Assembly (NCBI GenBank): GCA_029298735.1
Contig: JANSLP010000228.1
Coordinates: 1 to 54,735 of the forward strand
Direction of reading: 5' to 3'
DNA from: Ophiostoma sp. CBS 140.51
Taxonomy: Eukaryota > Ascomycota > Sordariomycetes > Ophiostomatales > Ophiostomataceae
Length of the DNA: 54,735 bases
Shown here: in pieces, positions 40,653-52,738 of the stretch
Layout of the letters: the number at the start of each line of letters is the position of its first letter
Position numbering within the stretch: position 1 is the stretch's first letter
Notes under the pieces: generated by a model
What the model was told of the DNA's origin: nothing
The model's input: only the letters and a program-made list of their open reading frames with translations
Databases searched by the model: none
Made by a program: the position numbers and the translations under genes

Positions 40653-42305
40653 TTTGGCGGTTGTGTGTGTGAGAGGGTGAGGAGGTGGTGTAAGAGAAAG
40701 GGAGGAGTTGGGGGATGGGGGTGAGGATGGATGAAAATGGATGAAAATGGATGAAGATGAAAATGGAGAGAGGGAGAGAAAAATGAGAGAGAAGAAGAGA
40801 AAAGAGGAAATAATAAACAAAAAGACAAAAGACAGTTGGAAGGCAAAATAGTAGAAAGAAGAACAAGCTCAGATAAAAGAGAAACTGAACACAAGCCCGT
40901 CCAAAGAGGAAAGCCGCAACCGCTAAGGAAAAGCCAGTCTAGTGATCTGGTTTCCTGCCGAGGATCAAAATGGGAACTAACGTGGAGGCGTGGATCCGGG
41001 GGGCGGCCGCTGAGGAGAAGCACAAACTGGGGCAAAATATGTACGGGAATGGCAACACCTTGCGAATGGCGGAGAAGGTGTAAAAAAATGTACAAAAATG
41101 CGAGAGAAATGCAATGCGAGAAACAATACGACGTCTGCAGTCTCGTCTTTTTCACAGGCCAAAGCAATGCAAACAAAAGCGGACAGGCCTTCGAGATGCA
41201 AGACGACGCAACCGACGGTGACAACCAGACCCCGCCAAGCCCTATTGCCGCAGGCCGCAGTATCTCCTCACAAAACTCATTGGATATACCCAGAACAAAA
41301 ACGGCTGCTCTGGCTGCACCCTGGTTCGTTGCTTGTCTCTTTCTTCGCCCTGCCCACACTGCTACTGGTGTGCGGGGAAGAACAGTTGCGGTCCAACAGC
41401 CAAAACTTCGATAAAAAGAAGGTGTGGTGTGGTGGTAGACAGCCGAGGCAAAACCCAGCCCACAGAACCTCCAAAGTTTGGGGCAAAAGAAACCGTTGCG
41501 AGACAGTTCAAGTCCGTCGTTTTTCACATGAACTGCCAGGGGGAGTATTGGGGGTTGGGGTGGTTGGAGACAGAGCCTCCGTAGCGGCGGCTTTAGCGGT
41601 CAGATTGAGAGTGGGGAGAGAGAGGGCCAAATCTGGGGGAAGCATACTTAACAAAGTAAGTTGGTGGACCCACATTGTCGACCTGTCGACACGAATTACC
41701 GGGGTAATAAGTCACGTGCATAGACGTACCTGGGTAACTAACAACCGGCCCCGACGTCCCGGGCCAGCCAGACGCCAGTTTCCAGAAGGCAGGATCGGTT
41801 TCGGTGGGCTGAAATCTGCATGTCTATCACCTCGGCCAGAAAAAGGGAGGAGGACCCACTTGTTTCTGGTTCTCTTCTTGACAAATTGGGACAACCATCA
41901 CGACTCGTGATGTTTGGGCGTGGCGGAACGGAAAGTCATGTTTATTTGATATTCTCATCATCGGCAAACGCCGAGAGGCCCTAGATGTCAGTCAAGTGAT
42001 TGATACGTGCAGATAAATTCACGTCATGAAGTGTATCCAAAATGATGAGAGATGCGCAAAAATGCACCGGCTTTGATCGTATTATGTGTTTCCTTATCCC
42101 CAAGAGCTTCTTTTCTATGCTCTCCGTCGAGCGGGCCGGAAAAGAAGAAGCAATGCAATAATAAGCAAGAAAATAAATGATGACAAAAAATAAACGATCA
42201 CGGAGGACGACGTATACGTCCCCATGAGATATGTTCAAAAGAAATAGGGAATATTCCAGTGGCGTGTGCGTGTACATTTTCAAGTATGTATTCACTGCAT
42301 ATACT
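40653..42305. promoter_or_regulatory. 1.65-kb spacer upstream of the thiolase
   Basis: 40660-40860 is purine-rich on the plus strand and contains an ATGGATGAAA repeat (40725-40765), fitting a CT-rich leader read leftwards. GTCACGTG, i.e. CACGTGAC on the minus strand, lies at 41711-41718. The part nearer 42300 holds the 3' end of the Zn2Cys6 gene. No gene of its own. Confidence 0.5.
41711..41718 (-). promoter_or_regulatory. CACGTGAC element upstream of the thiolase
   Basis: An exact octamer on the minus strand, about 1060 bases upstream of the thiolase start. Function is inferred from the recurring motif. Confidence 0.35.
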
Positions 42306-45300
42306 TTACGCACTCTTGGGTGTCCAAATATCCCAAAAGGACGTGTCCCAGTGCGCGGACTCATCCGCCTGCGCAGGCTTACCATTGGGCAGCAGCTGGC
42401 GGCCGTCATAGCCCGGCGTGTGGTGCGCAATCGGCGGCAGGCTCTGTCCCAGAACAGCGCTCCGGATCTGAACAAGTTAGCATTGTGCAAGAAAGTTGCG
42501 GTATCCAATATTAGAAACTAAAATGTGCCGGAGATAACTTACAGCAACAGAGCTGTGGTTGCGCAGCTTCTCGACGCAGGTGTCGAGAACGCGACCAACC
42601 TGTGTACGAATGTGGTCGCTGCGCTGTGCCTGGTTGGCCGCCGGCATGACAGAGCCCAGCACAGTCGCGAGTGCAATCACGTCGCGCAGGTCGAAGCTCA
42701 GGTCGTTGACAAGACGCGCCAGGTTCTCCACCGTCCGCTCGACTGTCCGGATCATGTATGTCGACGTCCAGATTAGCGATGTCTTGCGAGGTGCTCCACT
42801 GCCATTGAGGACGGTGCTGCTGTTACGTCCACCGCCATGAGGACCGTGGCCCATTGGCGGTGAACTGCCGTCAGCCGCCCTGGTGGTACCTGAAGACGCG
42901 CCGTTGCCGCCGGGCGGGCCAGATGGGCCAGGTGACTTCTCCGCTGCGACCGCCTGCATGATGTAGTAGCAGACACTGAATGCAGCCTGGACTATGTCGT
43001 TGCGCAGGATCACATAGTACATGTGGCTGACATCGTCAAATCCGGGAATCGTCGGATCCAGCTCCTCCATGTACGTGAGCATGGCCATGGACGACTTGAG
43101 ATAGACGTCCGAGATGACGGCGGGTGGCGGGCACTCGGCCGACGCGCTGAGCGCAAACGGCCTGTAAAGAGCCAGCAGTGGGCGCCGCACATGCATGTCG
43201 AGCATCGCCCTCATCCTCCACTCCTTGTGCTTTTGATGGTTGTTGAGCGCCGCATTGCGCGGGAACAAGCAGTTGATGTCGTCAAGCACCTTCTCCAAGT
43301 CTCCGCCCACGCCCAAAACGTCCCAATAGTCGGTCAGCGAGTCGATGTTGCAAAGCAGGTCGCTGGCGCGCATGCGTAAAGGAAGCGTGTCCGCCGCAAA
43401 CAGCTGCATCTGTCCCTCTGTGTACTGGTCCATGGGCTTGCCCTGCGGCAACGACGGCATCTCTGGGAACAAGTCGGCGTCGTCCAGGTTGCGTGGTGGC
43501 CGGCAAGTGAACTCTCCAGGCCGAAGCGCGCTCGGCAGGCTGGACGCCAGCGAGACATGCAGGTCCATGTCCAGGATCGTAAACCACAGCTTGCGCCGGC
43601 ACTCGGCCTGGAACGGTGTAATGTCGGGGGTAAACTCGGACGGGTCGCGGTGCAAGCCCATGGCCATGGCCAGGCGTGAGATCATGCCCAGCTCGGTCCA
43701 GATGCGCTGCGACCGCGGCGAAATCATGCGGCTCGCGTGCAGAAGCAGAACTTCCGTCTGGAGCGTCATCATGTCCACAGACGGCTTGCCGCGCAGTCCA
43801 TCGAGCCACGAGCGCACAAGTGCACAGGCCGTTGGGATGTGGACGCCATCCGACCGATCATATGCCAAACCCTTGGAATCCGTCTCGAAGCGACCGCCAA
43901 TGCACATAATGCACAACAGGCGTGGCAAGAAGTCTTCGGCCACGCCTTGGCCACCGGGTGAACCGCCTGTCACGCCATGGGCGCAGTACGCCTCAAATTC
44001 TTGCCGGAACGTCGGAACGTGGATAACGCGATATAGACCTTCGGACACATTGACATAGGCGCTGATCAGGCGGTCGCATACGTCGCGGCGTGGCAGGATG
44101 TCGGCCATGCGCTTCTGCACAGGCATTATGGAGTCGACATAAACAGTAATCGGCTTCATCGTCTGCTGGTGGTTCTCCTGCAGGGCAGTGTGGATCCGCT
44201 CCAGTCGCAAAAACAAATCGCCGGTGGTGTCTCTTTTGGCTTGGTCCGACATGAAGTCTTTCGCCTCGTCGAACTATAAACCGCCCCCGAAAATGGCAAG
44301 TTAGCTTGTGTCTATATCGACAACACCAAACCCCTATATCTATCCACAATCTTTCCAATCACTTTGACAGTCTGCCTTTGCAAGCTCAAATCTTTCAAGT
44401 TTCCTGATTTTCATCATGCCTTTTTTTCCCACTTTGTCGTCTGCATTCAGTTACATTAGTTATAGGAACGCACCAAGTTCAGTAGAACGCGGGTGCTGTT
44501 CTGGCCAAAATATCTTGTGCGCAAACCATTGCGGCCCTTAACGCTCAAGGAGCGCATTGTCGTGCTTGAGGCTTCGATCACTCGTTGTTGCTGATCGCGC
44601 GATGGCTGCTGGCGCAGGTGTAGTTGTGAGAGGAGAGACGAGGAGGGGACCGCAGGCAAGTCGGATAAGGCATATGGGTCAGTGGCCTTGGCCACATTCT
44701 CAAGCCGCTCCATTCGCATCATGAACTGTAACACATAGGAAGCCGCCAGTTTGCGAAGGTTGTCGCCTTGGTACGACATGAGTGGTTCCGGGTTCTCGAG
44801 GGTGCTGGAGATCTGCGCAAGGGACGGAAACGAGCTCTGCATCGACGCAGGGACGCTAGGCTGCGAAGACGGCTGGTAGGAACCTTGTGGCTGCTGCTGC
44901 TGCTGCTGGTAGTGATGGTGTTGGTGCTGATGATAGTGTCCATGGCCCGGTGTCGGGAGATTCGTGTGGTGCTGGGTCGGTGATGAAGGGTTCAGGAGGA
45001 GGTTGAGAGACGAATTGTTCGGTGGTGGGTGGTTGCTGCTGGTCGTCGTGGTCATTGGCATGGCGTGGGCGTGCTGTGGTGTTGATCCGGAGCCGGGCCG
45101 GCTGAGGTGGCGCTTCAACGGCCGCTCACCTCCGTCTGCGCTGCCCGGAGCCATGTCATCGTCGTCCTCTTCGTCCTCCGATCCATCGCTGTCGGCGTTC
45201 GGATTGTTCGGGTCGGCGCTTTTGCTGGGAGAGCCTGCGCTGCCGTTACCACCGCTGCCGTACTTGCAAACACGGTAGGACCGTTGGCATTGCGAACAGG

Positions 45301-45517
45301 GGCAGCGGCGGTCGCAGCGAAGTTTTCGTCGGCGGCATTCAGTGCAGGATTTCACGGGTCGTGGCCGTTTTACCGGTTTTGGGTGCCAATTTGCGACGTC
45401 GAAGACCATATGCTTTGATCCTAATGGGGGCGTTGATGATTGTTTCTGCGGCGGTGGCGCCTGTCCTTCTGTCCGATCTGACCGTTCCGGAGCCTGGGAC
45501 CGGTTATGGTCTTCCAT
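42306..45517 (-). CDS. Zn2Cys6 transcription factor with fungal-specific domain
   Basis: Three exons: 45517-44474, 44273-42543 and 42467-42306, total 978 aa. Intron 1 (200 nt) uses donor GTGCGT, a GCTAAC branch and acceptor TATAG. Intron 2 (75 nt) uses GTAAGT and TTCAG with GCTAAC. Both join in phase 0. The zinc cluster is CTECRRRKLRCDRRCPCSQC plus the last Cys, with ligands Cys58, 61, 68, 74, 77 and 84 in the canonical spacing. Ser/Gln/His-rich linkers follow, including short His-Gln runs. Exon 2 encodes the fungal-specific middle domain: GRFETDSKGLAYDRSDGVHI, MGLHRDPSEFTPDITPFQAE and RRKLWFTILDMDLHVSLASS. Exon 3 adds 53 residues ending in DTSFWDIWTPKSA, a likely acidic/aromatic activation end. 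It is a DNA-binding transcription regulator; its target genes are unknown. Confidence 0.9.
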
Positions 45518-46216
45518 GGTGAAAATGTGAAATGTGTCGTCCTTTTATCTAGTGGGTGTCCGGGTGTGTCCAAGGGCGAGAAGTTGGATGCCGCGGCGGA
45601 GTCAAGTCGGCCGCAACTCTGTCGACTCTAGCTTATAGTCTCCTGCCTTTTTTGTCGGCGTTTCCAGAATCTCCTATTCGATTTTGATTTTGCTTCAGTA
45701 CAAAGTCGGTATTGTTAAAAGGCTGGCGGCATCCCGTCAACCGGCGTCAAGATCTGGTGGTTTTGCTGCACAACAAGGACCGAGGAGAGAAACGCTGGAG
45801 CTGAAAAAGGAAGCAGAGCCCCGTGAGATGACACTCTTTTCGCGAATCACAGATCGGCGTGTCAGCAAGGAGCGGCTGCGGTGTAGCCTATGTCCGGTGA
45901 GCAGTGGTGAGCGCTGTGAGCGTTATGAGCGTTGTTTCCCTGTGGTCGATGCGTAGTACCAGGCGAGTGGGAGTTGAGTGTCCGCCTGAGCTGAGCCGGG
46001 TGTCCGAGTTGGCCAATGAAGCTCTGGTAAATCGACGGCTGCGTGGCTCTGGCTCTGTGTGCTTCTGCAAGCTTCGCTGGAACGGGAACACAAAGAAAGG
46101 CGACCGTGAGAAACCGATCAAAGTTGTCGACACACTGGGAGAGATCGCGGCGAGGGCGAAGATAGACGAGAGACTGCAACCGTAACGACTGTGGACGCCG
46201 TAAAGGCTGAACTGAA

Positions 46217-46261
<45 letters not shown>
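46217..46261 (+). repeat. (GGCT)11 microsatellite
   Basis: A perfect 4-bp repeat, eleven units plus one base. It lies about 700 bases upstream of the Zn2Cys6 start, so length variation here could touch that gene's upstream region. Confidence 0.95.
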
Positions 46262-49200
46262 TTCTTGGTGGCGAACGTGTGCTACTCGTTGCTGTCTTTT
46301 CTGCTACTGTTTCAATGCCGTGTTTGCTGCTGCTGCTGCTGAAGCTGTCAAGAAGGAATGCGGAAAATAGAGTGTGTGGCTGAGGCGTTCGACAAGGGGT
46401 GGGAAGAGAAGAAAAGCGGCGGCTTTTGCGTTTTCTCGCTCGGACAACGCACCACACACACACGGACGAACGAATGCGCGCACGAACACAAAGGACAAGG
46501 GAAGAAAAGGAGGGCAAAAGAAATAAGACAGCCAGTCACAAGAAAAAACTGAACGTCTGGCTCCTTTCTATCCCGTCTCGGCACTGCTGCAGCTCACACT
46601 TGTGCTGTGCCCGTTCAGAGGAGGAGTTTAAGATCTCAGTCCCGGTGTAAAGATATGAGGTGAGCAGGGGGCAAAGTGAGAGAAAGATAGAGACAACACG
46701 CGGAGAAGGACGAGGCGATGGGCGTGCGGTGTCGGTCGAGTCCAAGTTCGAGTAGCAAGTAGTTGGTCCGGCAGGTAAGGGAGTGGGGGGAAGGACAAAA
46801 TAAGAGCAGAGGCCGAAAACGAAAAAGAAAATAATAGAAGCACAAAAGAAAATATAATGCGCTTCTAAAATTCAAGGCAGGCTGCGGACAGAATCAACAG
46901 AAGCAATGATATCGGGCTTCGTTGGGCGTCCAGGCATTATGCGTCGTTCCAGGTGTCGTTTCTATTTGTCGTCTAGTAGAATTTTGTCGTTTGTTTCGTT
47001 ATCGCAAAACTTGAGAGCTAAGACAAAGACACAAGAGTTGAAAATGAAGCTCAGGTCCGTGGCGTGTTAGCAAACTCGAGTTGGAGAAAATGCAGAGGTT
47101 GAAAAACAAGCTCCGTTCAAGGTCGAGTTTCCGTTATGCTTGTTCTCGGGCTGGAAGCAAACTCAAAACTCAAAGAAAAGGGCTCTGCGGGCGGAACGTG
47201 GCCAGTTCCGGTGCAAGCGAGACCTGAGAAACCTGACAGGAAAGAAATAAAAACTCAAAAAATGACAAGTTGTAGGTGGTGGCCTATTTTGTCATCTAGG
47301 TCTGGTTTCTGGTTTTTGGTGAGACGCGACAATAGGGGCGGAGTCTATTGCGAGTTGCAGGGGCTGAGAGAGTGGTTTGCCGTGTCCCTCGTCAGAGTCG
47401 TGATGTGATATGTGATTTGTTTTCGCTCGAGCAGCTGGGTTGCCGAAGGGGCAAAGAGTGCAAAGAAGCAAAAAGAGCCAAAAAGAGGGAAAAGAGAAAA
47501 GGGGAGAAATGAAACAAAGGTTTGTCCGGCCAAGAGAGAAAATAGTAATAGTAAGAGAAAGGAAAGAGCGTTGTGTTTGTCTGGTCGCAAAGGGCAGGCA
47601 CAACTCGGAAAGGCAGACAGCTTTCGAGGGCTGAAGAGGCAGGACTCAACTTCCTGGGGTGTACCCTGTGGATCCTGATTGGCCCCAGAGACAGGGCAGG
47701 GGGGCAAGGCGGGCCTTTCGTACGAGTAGCTGCTTCCGCCTTTGGGACGGAAAGAGTGTGAAAGTGTGGAAGAGAGAAAGCGAGGAAGGAGACGAGCAGA
47801 CGGGACCCAAAAAAAGTGTGTGAAAGGATGTATGAGTTGTGACAGAGTGTGAGTGTTTGCAGGGAAGGCGCAGGGAAGATTTCTGTTGCAGAGATGACCC
47901 GGCCGACAGGCGCGATGGTGTGAACTGGAACCACACAGTATTACAGGTACGTACAATGGGACTTGGGGGTCAACGGGCCAAAAAAAACGAGGGGTGCGGC
48001 GAAAAGGTGAAGAAGGGAAGGAAGGACCCAGGGCAGAGGGCAGCAGCGGGGGAAGGCTTGGTCGGTTAGGTGATGGCTGCTTTCCTCGTTGTTCTCCAAG
48101 ATCGCTCTTTCCCCATACTGAGTCCATCACAGTAGGCTACAAAGATACGGACGAAAATCCCGAAAGGAAAAAGGGGGATTGTTCAGCAATCTAAAATATA
48201 AATAAATAAAAAATAAAATGCAAAATCCAAGAAAATAGCGAAACAGTGAGATAGACGAGCAATCAGAAGCCGAGCCCAGAGGACCTCAGAACCCATTTGC
48301 CACGAGATTCGTTTGCGTGTCCATTGCTCTGCGCTCTGGGCTCGATTATTACTGGCGCGTGAATGCTCTTTCCGCCCGTGGGAAGCTTCCTGGGCAAGGC
48401 AGGTTGCAGGGCGGAGGAGGGATGGTGCAGTGATGGGCGGGAGGGAAGGGGCGATGGGCAGGGGAGCATTGCACCAAGTGCATGTGCGGAGGACGAGCTG
48501 GTTACTCTGTCGAGTTGGCGCGTGTTTGACTCTCGGGGCCGCAGGCCCACTGTCTTTCTTTTTTGGGGGTAATTTTGGTCCTTCCTCGTCTGAACGTGTT
48601 GACCAGTCCTTCTTTTTCTTCTATTTTTCTTCTTTTTTACTTTCTTTGGTTTTGAGCGGCGCTCGCCTGGCCGCTGACACCCCCTGTTCGGATTGCACCA
48701 AGTTCCAGGGCTGGGCCCCTCCTAAAACAAGCCCCAACAGGGGACCCGATAGAGGACCCAACAAGACCAACTGACGAGCGAAACAGACCACGCTCTCCCC
48801 GGTCTCCAGGAACCCAAGCCAGGTCTGGGCAACATGTCGTCTGTGATCGTCGAGCTTCGAATGTTGCTCTTTCCTCCTTTGCCGCTCCTTCCCAGAAATC
48901 CCAGAAAGCTTGCCGTCTCTCCAATGCCTTTTGGGCAAGTGCATCGCATGCTCGCAGGGAAGGAGAGGAGGAGCCTTGGAGAAAAAAGTCCTGATCTCCA
49001 CTTTTGCATGTCCAAAGTATTTTAACCTTTTAGAATACATACTCATGTTTCCCAAGACAGAAGGGACTCCCGCACACAGGTCAAGCATGCCGCCCGTGTT
49101 TTGCATGCCTTCCCAGGGCTCCCGTAGGGAGTAGCGAGGCAGCGCATGGCCCGTAAATGACGGAGGGAAGGCGCCTTGGCTATTTCTGGTTTACTGGGAG

Positions 49201-51454
49201 AGCATTTGTGCGCTGGCCGGAATAGGGGCAAGAAGCGAGGTGGCACACTCCGTGTTTTCTCCGGCAGGTGCTCAATATTCACTGGGTAGAGAGAGAGGGA
49301 AGGGGCGGTGGAGGAAGTTGGGGAAAGAGCCGACTTTCCCTCCGTAAACAGAATGGACGGAAGTTGGAAGCGAGCTGAACGCAGGAACGATGGAGGTGAT
49401 CACGACATTGGAAAAAATAAACAACAAAATAAACCAAATAGAAAATGCCCAACGTAACGCAAGGGACAGAAAAAAGAAAGAAGGCAAAGACAACGGCGCA
49501 AACTGCAAATAAACGTCGGCAGGCAGCAGGCATGCGGACAGACAGAACACCCAGGCATCCGCGCGCAAATGCTTCCTGCGCGAGGTCAAGTCTTGGGACG
49601 CATTTGCACTCGGTTTCTCCGTCTGTCCCACAGAAAAAAGCAAAGCTTGCAAGCTTCCAGCGCAACATTGGTCGTTCCTTCCTTGCGCAAGCGCGGTGGC
49701 GGGGTCACGGTGATTTCCTTTCTTTCCTTTTGAGTATGGAAGCATGAGAAACAACGACAGCAGGAAAGCACGAGGGAGCATTGTGTCCTTTGCTCCTTCC
49801 TCAAAACTGTCGCCTCCAGCCAATATTCTACAAACGCCATACTAGCCAAGAAGGAACCAAGACTACAAGCGAAGTCGCCAAAAAAGCGAGCTACAGTCTC
49901 GGCCAAACCGTCGTTTCAGAGAAGAATACATACCACCTGTTTAAGAGCGCGGTCGGCGGCTGTTGGCGTCTTATTTTTATTGATTTTCTACTAATTTCTA
50001 TTCTTGTATTATTACTTTTTGGCCCCCAAATCGACATAATGGGCTACCAATGGCCAGACTGGGCCTAGACACAACGGACGTCAGGCGATAGGCGACAAGC
50101 GGGGACCGATGGGGGCTGAAGAAAAAGGGCAAGAGCGGAAGAACGGTGAGACGAGATAGGAAAGAGGGAGAGCGGGAAAAAAGGAAGGAGGCAAATAAAC
50201 AATAATAAAATAAAAATAAAAAAGGGAAACAACGAGGGGAGAATCAAAGATATCAGGAATATAGAAATAAAGAGACGAGTACAAACATAACGAATTGTCA
50301 CTTTTGCTCCGTAGAGTTCTGACAAACGCTTCCCACAAAAAGCTTGCAAAAGAGACGAAGGAAGCAAAGGGAGGTTCCAAATGTTGAAAAACGCCCCAAA
50401 TGCTCCAGAATGCCCCAAAAGTGCCCCGTCGTGGTGCAAATGCCCCGGCCGAGACAGGGAGGGTTTGATACAAGACCATACTACTCAGTACAATATTACA
50501 AGACCAAGACGAGCGCCGTGACAAGCGATCCGGAGATTGCTCCGTGTCCGCCTTGTCTCGTCTGGGACAGCTTTGAGCGCTCGAGCTTCTGGACACACTC
50601 CAATCTCATTCCAAATCGATCCAGCCGAACCAAATCTACGAAAGCCGCGATGCCCGCAGGCCATCAGCTCCTCAGAGATAATACATATACTGAGTAGCTC
50701 CAGAAAAGAAATGAGAAGCCAAAAGCCGCAAGGTCAGAGCCAAGCTCTGAAGCCTTGTAGTTTTCTCTGCCTCTGCGCATGTATTGTTCCGCACGAAATA
50801 CGACATGTTAGCCTTTTCTAAGCATACGGAGTATTACTGTGTACAAGCATGCGATCCTGTGACAGACGGAGCACGGCATGCGGTCGTCGAGACGGGACTG
50901 GGCGAACTTGGAGCTGTTGGAACGAAGTCGTTTCTTCGTATGCTGCACTCCTCCATATCCATATTCCTTTTCCTGATATTCCGTCAGTTCTTCATCCGTT
51001 AGATTGCATTTTTTGTCGTCGTGCTGTAACGCGGAAGGATGGCAAGGAAGGATTTTAAGGGCGTCTATGCAGGTTGGAGGAAACGGTAATGGTCGGCGGC
51101 CGAAGCGGCCATCGAGTTCGAATCTCTCTCTCCTAATTTCAACAAGAGACACGAGCGACAGCCGTGTTGGCCGTAGGCCAAACAACCCAGTGACAGGCCA
51201 CGGTCCCTGAAGCTGAGAGGCACCTGTCCGGCTCTGCGTCATTGCGACAGCAATGTTGCAACGGACTGGAGCAAATACTGAAAAAGTAACCGCAGTCTGC
51301 CGTCCTGCAGTGAGAAGAAGCGAACAAATCCACATCCAAGGACACCTGCGCGCGTTCCGCTAAAAGTAAGATACAACGAGAATATTGGCCCGCTGCCACA
51401 CATCCCCGCATCGCAGCATCACAGTATTGTCGCCAGGAAAGATGCAATGTGCTG

Positions 51455-51496
51455 AAAATGTTGACATCAAAATGTTGACATCAAAATGTTGGCATC
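51455..51496 (+). repeat. 14-bp tandem repeat, three copies
   Basis: AAAATGTTGACATC twice and AAAATGTTGGCATC once, head to tail, inside the gene desert. Confidence 0.9.
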
Positions 51497-52705
51497 ACAA
51501 ATGGGATTTGCATTGTACGTAAACACCAAGAAAGATCCAAGAAGACCAAGGCGAGTGTAACATGCATTTCCGTGACAGGGACTCGTCAACTGAATCACGC
51601 AAAAGCCATAGCATTGAGTTCCGCATGTGTCATGATTTTCGTTTTCGGGGTTCTCGATCTTCGCAGTGGTCCCCATTTTCAACCTACAACGGGCTTCAAC
51701 GGCGACTTTTGTCTTTTGTGGTGCTGCATGGTGCGGATACTGCTTTTCCGCCGCTTTACCGCTTTCCCGTCAGAGGGCGACAAGAACAGAAACAGTTAAC
51801 AAGAAACACAGTGACTGAGCCGACCCGATAGGTTGGAGCGACCGTCTTCGGGAAAGTGCGATAGGCAAAGGTGCCAAGCACAAGCGCTTTGCCTTGCTGT
51901 CCCCCTTTGATGTTTGGTTTCTCTTTGGCCCCCCTCCCTCGCCATCGTCCCGTTCTCCATTTACTCCATAAGATACGGGATCTGTGTTTTGTGCCATGTG
52001 CCACGGGACTCCGTAAATTTGCCTGGGCGGACCAGGGGTGAGATGGAGAGCGATGTGGGCGAAGAAATGGGGCGGAATGGAGCTTGAAATGGAGCTGGAT
52101 GGAACCCCAAAATGGAGCTATTGGAAGGGGGTTTGAACGGAGGAAAGAAAAGCGACGAAAAAAGCGACATAAAAGCATGGCAAGGGAAGGCCAAAAGGAA
52201 GGCGAGGAAGCCTCGGACGGAGCCAGAGACCCAGTTTGAACAGAAGACGAAACACAAAGCGGGCTCCGCCCGCAATGCAAGGGAAGCAAGGAGAAGGAGA
52301 ATCGGACGAGAAATGGGCAAGAGATGACAAGAGTTGACAAGTTCTTGTGAGGTTGTGCCAAGCTGGCTCCGTTGATTGGAGTTGATTGTCAACAAGTGTT
52401 TGTGAGTGTCAGGAGCCAATGCCGAGCACGGAAGATGCCGCGCTTGCTTCTTTTGACAATTTGACAAGATGACAAGAAAGGGGAAGGCACGCTTGACTCG
52501 CTTCTCGCTTGACGGCGGCGCGCGTTTGCGTTGACCGGGAAGACGTATCGTGCACTCCTCCTCACAGGCACGCAGAGCAGATCTGGATGGAAAGAGCAAC
52601 CTGCAGCAACGATTTGGTCTCCGTTTTGGGGCACCCATTCCACACACATCTGTGGCCTTGTGCTTTGGTGACTTTTGTCCACTGAAGAACCACCAACGAA
52701 CGGCC

Positions 52706-52738
52706 AAGAATGCGTCAAGAATGCGTCAAGAATGCGTC
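52706..52738 (+). repeat. 11-bp tandem repeat, three copies
   Basis: AAGAATGCGTC occurs three times in perfect tandem, followed by a diverged copy (AAAGTGCATC). Non-coding context. Confidence 0.9.

Noticed and set aside
39213..40724. 503-codon open frame antisense to the thiolase
   Set aside because: Same cause: codon bias on the real strand removes stops on the other. The sense frame has all thiolase motifs.
47345..48130. 261-codon minus-strand frame in the gene desert
   Set aside because: Ser/Pro/Leu/Phe-rich translation of a pyrimidine-rich strand, no start context, domain or splice support.
51091..51140. tRNA-like B-box sequence (GAGTTCGAATCTC) after a GC-rich hairpin
   Set aside because: No matching A box, the T stem pairs only three bases and no acceptor stem can be formed.
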